This document shows, piece after piece, positions 60,501-64,000 of a stretch of 64,000 bases of DNA. The DNA lies in assembly GCA_016285355.1 (NCBI GenBank), contig JAEEQP010000006.1:48682-112681 (forward strand). The letters run 5' to 3'. The position numbers were made by a program, and so were the translations under genes. Source of the stretch: Bacteroidales bacterium (GTDB lineage Bacteria; Bacteroidota; Bacteroidia; Bacteroidales; F082). The notes beneath the pieces are model-generated. The model worked only from the letters and a program-made list of their open reading frames with translations, was not told the origin of the DNA and did no database searches. Numbering within the stretch: the first letter of the stretch is position 1; every line of letters starts with the position of its first letter.

Positions 60501-62047
60501 TTGTCGTTAAAATCAATCAAACCGTTGAAATTGAGTGACAAATCATCATCGTCCACCATCAACTTGCCATTGAAACGGTTCTCCTTAAGGTTGCCATCCA
60601 ATTTCACCTCATCAATACGGTTTCCCAATAGTTGAGCATCAGTGATTTTGCCGTCAACCATGATTTCCATGCCTCCTTTTTTGGGGAATATGGCCGTAAA
60701 ATCAGCATTCAAATCAAGTTCGCCGATAAATTTCGAGGCATTAGCCACAGCTCCAGCTTGCACTTTTTCACCAATGATGTAACCCGAAAACTTGTTGTTT
60801 CCTTTGCTGTCTTTCGAGCGTGCAATGGAAGCATCAATATCACCTATGCCCGATTTAAAGCAGATGAAAGACTTGAAATCGTTGTACGACCCTTTGAAAT
60901 TCATGTTGATGGTGCCTTTGTTCAGTCGGCGAAGTGACTCTGGTAACGGTATGGTCTTCGTTTTCGACGGAATATAGAAATTCACCAAATCGTCATACGT
61001 GAAGCGCATGTCCTTGATTTTCAATACATGTTCTCCATCATTGAAATCAAGCGGGTGCATGCTCAGGTTTCCTTGAATCATGGTGGATTTACCGAATTCG
61101 ACCTTAAAATTGTCCACGCTGAAATGCTCAATGGGACCGGTAAACAGACCTTCAAACAACAGACGGTCAGGCATTTTGTACATCACTGAAGTGAAGACAC
61201 CTATATCGGAAAGCATGACATCGGTAGGACGAATTGTGGCATTAAAGGTCACTTTGTTGACAAAATCCTGAAATGCCGAAAAATCGTCATACAACATGTG
61301 AAGATCCAAGTCGAACAGACTGTTGTTGGTTTCCATCTTCATTCCGTCAAGGAAGATGCCGTTTGAGCATACAACAACCTCAGAACCAAAATGTTTCAGT
61401 TCCAATCCGCTCAGTTCCGTGGCGGAAAGGGAGGCGATATTTACGCGGATGGAGTCGCCCAACATGTAAAAGTCCGAAGCTTCAAAGTTGATGTCGTCAA
61501 GGTCGATATGAGCATAATCCATCAGGTTTTGCGCGGTCTTTTCCGGATTGTCCTTGTTTTGGTTCCAGAACAAGAAATCCACCTTCTTCAGCGAAATCTT
61601 GTCGACGATGATGGGCATGGGCTCCTTTTCAGGCTTTTCCTTATCGCTCTTGAAAGCCTCGGCAAAGAACCCGAAATTGAACTGGTTTTCCCCTTCATAC
61701 ATAATCAGATTGGCCTCCGTGTCGCGCAATTCCGCATTCTTGATATGAATTTTCCCTCCCAACAAGTCAGTGATGTCGATTTTGGTCTTCAATTTGTCAA
61801 TACTCGCCAAAACATTCTTTTTCAAGTCTTTGACGATAACATCATCGATAAAGATACGCAAATCAGGCGTAACGACCAATCGTCCCACCTTGATGTCGGC
61901 ACCAGTTTTTTCGGAAAGGTAACCACCTGCAAAACGTACCGCAAACTTCTGAACGATAGGGTCTTGAATACCCACAAACAAGGTCACGATGATAGCGAGT
62001 ACCACCGTAATCAAAATCAAAATGCTATGGATAATCTTTTTTTTAAT
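57536..62047 (-). CDS. tamB: Translocation and assembly module protein TamB
   Basis: About 1,500 residues. One N-terminal membrane helix (ILILITVVLAIIVTLFVGI) anchors it in the inner membrane; a long beta-rich AsmA/TamB body follows, and the C-terminal domain (DUF490: LNPTITFGMNLPNATEDITQ, then GNEDTYDEYQFALRTHLFQNRLTIETNVGV-type strands) ends near the outer membrane. By family it moves phospholipid and helps outer-membrane protein assembly. The start is unclear: there is no ATG; the frame includes KKKIIHSIL before the helix, so an ATT at 62047 or a TTG at 62020 are the options. It overlaps the tsaD promoter. Confidence 0.88.
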   Translation of the reverse strand: MKKKIIHSILILITVVLAIIVTLFVGIQDPIVQKFAVRFAGGYLSEKTGADIKVGRLVVTPDLRIFIDDVIVKDLKKNVLASIDKLKTKIDITDLLGGKIHIKNAELRDTEANLIMYEGENQFNFGFFAEAFKSDKEKPEKEPMPIIVDKISLKKVDFLFWNQNKDNPEKTAQNLMDYAHIDLDDINFEASDFYMLGDSIRVNIASLSATELSGLELKHFGSEVVVCSNGIFLDGMKMETNNSLFDLDLHMLYDDFSAFQDFVNKVTFNATIRPTDVMLSDIGVFTSVMYKMPDRLLFEGLFTGPIEHFSVDNFKVEFGKSTMIQGNLSMHPLDFNDGEHVLKIKDMRFTYDDLVNFYIPSKTKTIPLPESLRRLNKGTINMNFKGSYNDFKSFICFKSGIGDIDASIARSKDSKGNNKFSGYIIGEKVQAGAVANASKFIGELDLNADFTAIFPKKGGMEIMVDGKITDAQLLGNRIDEVKLDGNLKENRFNGKLMVDDDDLSLNFNGLIDFNDKKHPQSDFDVVIYDADLHALHLLKEDSISRISTKMYVNLDGFDLDDLEGEVHIDSTLYIDSRGQYFMKKFDASITNDILMQRRINLNCDFFDFIMAGQINFASLMMTLNEYVDSFVHFPIWEDNREAFEKYRLKNDVNQDFTVQLALKDTKTISRLLMPSVKIAKNTTLNGTFTSRTNSLNFTLRSNNVQVGQLNFIDLELKNTNFRNVAFTSLKLNEIKYSNISPTDTLEIKLENFGISTRMTNDTIFGRLVWDDVLEKDINKALVETYFHPHNQGGIFSIMQADIRINDSLWTVSPSNFIDINGDEINISNLMFEHNKQSIRADGFVPMRAGDTLSVQLRSFDISNIDILTIDKGFDLDGFITGDAMLSGLKEKPMVLADLVIRNLGIDSDTIGDAAIESAWNNDEKSIDLNVNILDLGKQTLNVFGSYYTARKKDNLDFTVEMDSLRLAILNPFLAGVVSRMQGFGNGLITVKGSLDSPDINGRLKLNDGGCKIAYLNTFYTFSPTVLIDNQRIWFEDMILTDTLGNKAVVEGQIKHNYLKDFYLDLRMRPREFLVMATSSKDNETFYGTTVANGLVTVEGPFKDIKLDIKAITRKGTNFTIPLNQTSTVKDNDFIVFVTKEEEVEEEEEIVVPVKAKKEKTKGKFSLSLDINATDDASLKIFLPGNIGTIDATGNGRMKMNTATSEPFTMFGDYTIKTGRFQMTLYNIISRMFTLKEGGTLTWSGSPTDGRINATGAYSIKAPLSGLGVQVDSTSVSSNVNVECLIHLKGALLNPTITFGMNLPNATEDITQTVYSLVDTTNQAVMTQQAVSLLVLGQFAYAGGTGRSDAINLTNILLPSMQVDITDNINLGVSYRAGNEDTYDEYQFALRTHLFQNRLTIETNVGVMSSNSGAGSASNIVGEFDMYYKLTEDGRLQGHFYNHSNYNSNFNSFSFDKRSPYTQGLGLTFSKSFDKFRDIFKRKTLSIPSPNQPLLNKPTKKENE

Positions 62048-62054
62048 ACTTTTG
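62047..62054 (+). promoter_or_regulatory. -7 box of tsaD
   Basis: TACTTTTG, 19 bases before ATG 62074. It overlaps the start region of the divergent tamB. Confidence 0.5.
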
Positions 62055-62073
62055 ACCCTCCAAATTGAGACCC

Positions 62074-63096
62074 ATGAACGAATACATTTTAGGCATCGAA
62101 TCTTCGTGCGACGACACCTCAGCCGCAGTGCTTCAAGGTACGCGTGTGCTTTCGAATGTCATTGCCAGTCAGAAGGTTCACGAGCAATACGGCGGTGTGG
62201 TTCCCGAACTCGCCTCGCGTGCCCACCAGCAAAATATCATCCCTGTCATCGACACGGCCTTGAAGACTGCAAAGATAGAAAAAAATCAGTTATCCGCCAT
62301 CGCTTTTACACGTGGCCCCGGACTTTTAGGCTCTTTGCTCGTAGGCACCTCATTTGCAAAGGCTTTCGCGCAGACCTTAAACATCCCCATGGTGGAAATT
62401 GACCACATGAACGCGCATATCCTTGTGCATTTCGCCACCGACGAGACCCATACCGAGGTACCTGATTTTCCGTTTTTATGTCTCACCGTCTCGGGCGGTC
62501 ACACACAAATCGTGGTGGTGAAGGACTATTTCGACATGGAAGTCATCGGCAAGACCATCGATGACGCGGCGGGCGAAGCCTTCGACAAAACGGCCAAAAT
62601 TCTCGGCCTGCCCTACCCCGGCGGTCCTGTCATCGACAAACTGGCCAAAATCGGTAACCCCAACGCCTTCACCTTTGCCAAGCCCCAAATCCCCGACCTT
62701 GACTACAGCTTCAGCGGACTGAAGACCAGTATCTTGTACACCGTCCGCGACAACCTGAAACTCAACCCGAACTTCATCGAAGAAAACAAAGCCGACCTCT
62801 GCGCCTCGGTGCAAAAGACCATCATCGACATCCTGATGAACAAGTTGGTGAAAGCCAGCAAGCAGACAGGCATCAAAACCGTGGCCATCGCCGGCGGCGT
62901 AAGTGCCAACAGCGGCCTACATGATGCCATGCTCGCTTTAGGCGAAAAATACCATTGGAAGGTATTCATCCCGCGCCTTAGCTATTCCACCGACAATGCC
63001 GCCATGGTTGCAGTGGCAGGGTATTTCAAGTTTTTGAAGGGTGAGTTCGCCTCGCAGGATTTGGTACCTTACGCTCGGCAGAGTTTGAAGGAATAA
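62074..63096 (+). CDS. tsaD: tRNA N6-threonylcarbamoyladenosine synthase subunit TsaD
   Basis: 340 residues from ATG 62074 (MNEYILGIESSCDDTSAAV); a TTG nine bases upstream is rejected. The metal-binding DHMNAH motif has His111 and His115, exactly as in the E. coli protein; TVSGGHTQIV, PYPGGPVIDKLA and AIAGGVSANSGL are further ASKHA-fold marks. With TsaB and TsaE it makes t6A37 in ANN-decoding tRNAs, an essential step. Convergent with the type III restriction gene, with 22 bases between stops. Confidence 0.98.
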   Translation: MNEYILGIESSCDDTSAAVLQGTRVLSNVIASQKVHEQYGGVVPELASRAHQQNIIPVIDTALKTAKIEKNQLSAIAFTRGPGLLGSLLVGTSFAKAFAQTLNIPMVEIDHMNAHILVHFATDETHTEVPDFPFLCLTVSGGHTQIVVVKDYFDMEVIGKTIDDAAGEAFDKTAKILGLPYPGGPVIDKLAKIGNPNAFTFAKPQIPDLDYSFSGLKTSILYTVRDNLKLNPNFIEENKADLCASVQKTIIDILMNKLVKASKQTGIKTVAIAGGVSANSGLHDAMLALGEKYHWKVFIPRLSYSTDNAAMVAVAGYFKFLKGEFASQDLVPYARQSLKE

Positions 63097-63118
63097 TGGA
63101 TTGGGACTTCATGAAGTA

Positions 63119-64000
63119 TCAACTCATTCCCTTCATTACCTCTAATAAACTTCCGTACGAATCCACAACATCGTATCTCACTTTGCTTGTCGAGGCATTG
63201 TTGAAGAGTTTCTTCGCACATTCAATCTTCGCCAACTCCACGCCTTTCAACTGCATGGAATCCATGCTGCCTTTGGTCTCAGCGATGAAAAACACATGCT
63301 TGACGCCCATGTTGTCGTTGAAGGCGATGGCCCAGTCGGGAGCGTAATTACCCACAGGCGTTGGAATGTGGAATGATCTCGGCAACTTAGCATAAACACA
63401 CACCTCCTCTGCCTTATCCAAATCCTCGGCAAAAGTACGCTCACCTTGGCTGTCGGGGAATACATAATCAAGGATATGTTTCTTGGCCTCGTAGGCTTTG
63501 TCAACGGTTTGGCGACTTTTCTCTTTGGTGAAGATGTCGGAATCGTACTGGTTTTCCGTGCGGTTGTAGCTGATGTGCTCCACAATCATCGTTGCTTTCT
63601 GCTCACGGATGATTTGACTCACCTTGCGAATGAACTCTTCGGGGTTATTCTTGAACAAGTACAGTTTCGACAACTGAATGCCCTTTAGGATTTTGACCAC
63701 AGTGCGGCGGGTCAGTGTGGCGGCTTTGGCGATGTCGCCCACCAGGTCGTAAGGCACATTGCTGGTCGACACGTCCCGCATCTCTCTCGTGCGGGTGCTT
63801 TGCTCGCCAGTGAAATCCAGTTCGTCATCGCCTTGCGTGCCTGTGGTTACCACATACTTCAACTGCGTGACACTCAACTCGCTGTTGATGGCGGCAATGG
63901 CTTTCTGAATCAGTTCTTCGCTGTCGTAATGCACCGTATAGACATAGCGGTGGTTGATTTCGTTCCACAAGGCCTTGAATTCCTTCTTCTCGGCATTGTC
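63119..64000 (-). CDS. Type III restriction enzyme R subunit, C-terminal part (partial)
   Basis: The last about 293 residues are present; the frame continues past the right edge (DNAEKKEFKALWNEINHRY before the first listed residues). The start ALWNEINHRYVYTVHYDSEELIQKAI and a PD-(D/E)xK nuclease motif PDWAIAFNDNMGV...FFIAETKGS are typical of the Res subunit of type III systems, downstream of the helicase. It would cut DNA near an unmethylated site together with a Mod methyltransferase, which would lie outside the window. Confidence 0.9.
   Translation of the reverse strand, partial: DNAEKKEFKALWNEINHRYVYTVHYDSEELIQKAIAAINSELSVTQLKYVVTTGTQGDDELDFTGEQSTRTREMRDVSTSNVPYDLVGDIAKAATLTRRTVVKILKGIQLSKLYLFKNNPEEFIRKVSQIIREQKATMIVEHISYNRTENQYDSDIFTKEKSRQTVDKAYEAKKHILDYVFPDSQGERTFAEDLDKAEEVCVYAKLPRSFHIPTPVGNYAPDWAIAFNDNMGVKHVFFIAETKGSMDSMQLKGVELAKIECAKKLFNNASTSKVRYDVVDSYGSLLEVMKGMS

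Overview
The window reads as chromosomal DNA from an anaerobic member of the Bacteroidales (phylum Bacteroidota), probably host- or gut-associated. The evidence is the Bacteroidota promoter box TAnnTTTG just upstream of many genes, three proteins ending in type IX secretion (T9SS) C-terminal sorting domains, two gingipain-family (C25) proteases, a DUF3127 protein, a Bacteroidota-type DUF7033/polysaccharide deacetylase protein, and an O2/NO-scavenging rubrerythrin set. The genus is not assignable by eye. No rRNA, tRNA or CRISPR array was seen.

Layout. 1-4905 (-): 5' part of a nonribosomal peptide synthetase (C-A-PCP-C-A, running off the left edge) whose first codons are separated from the rest by a one-base frameshift. 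4966-11103 (-): a T9SS-exported beta-helix/Gly-rich protein, an outer-membrane porin and a STAS protein. 11104-11583: repeat-filled intergenic DNA. 11584-12233 (+): PIN-type toxin-antitoxin pair. 12339-17398 (-): SpoIIE phosphatase/kinase-like regulator, mnmE, an SSB-like DUF3127 protein and a DnaQ-like exonuclease. 17540-20311 (+): rubrerythrin, rubredoxin, high-molecular-weight rubredoxin and flavodiiron protein. 20381-22685 (-): FemAB-like acyltransferase and polysaccharide deacetylase. 22891-28883 (+): dnaX, M13 peptidase lipoprotein, acyltransferase, two-TM protein of unknown function. 28876-32168 (-): GH3 glycosidase and ddh. 32262-35657 (+): an AT-rich calpain-like lipoprotein and a second GH3 glycosidase. 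35692-36855 (-): Fic protein. 37054-47806: two large C25 proteases flanking a pair of paralogous calcium-repeat exoproteins and a ParE-type toxin-antitoxin pair. 47995-50712 (+): ppdK. 50873-54145 (+): a single-chain MmeI-like restriction-modification enzyme and a small orphan gene. 54290-62047 (-): AddA-like helicase-nuclease and TamB. 62074-63096 (+): tsaD. 63119-64000 (-): C-terminal end of a type III restriction subunit.

How genes work together. The rubredoxin group is a complete short electron chain for removing O2, peroxide or NO. The STAS protein and the SpoIIE/HATPase protein look like the two halves of a partner-switching circuit, separated by a toxin-antitoxin pair. The C25 proteases, the calcium-repeat proteins and the beta-helix protein form the exported, host- or protein-degrading face of the cell.

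The most unusual signal is the density of short dispersed palindromic repeats. At least five families occur in intergenic gaps and, repeatedly, inside open reading frames without breaking them (dnaX linker, deacetylase tail, GH3 signal peptide, T9SS proteins). One family is a hairpin with a constant asymmetric internal loop and a different but fully complementary outer stem in each copy.
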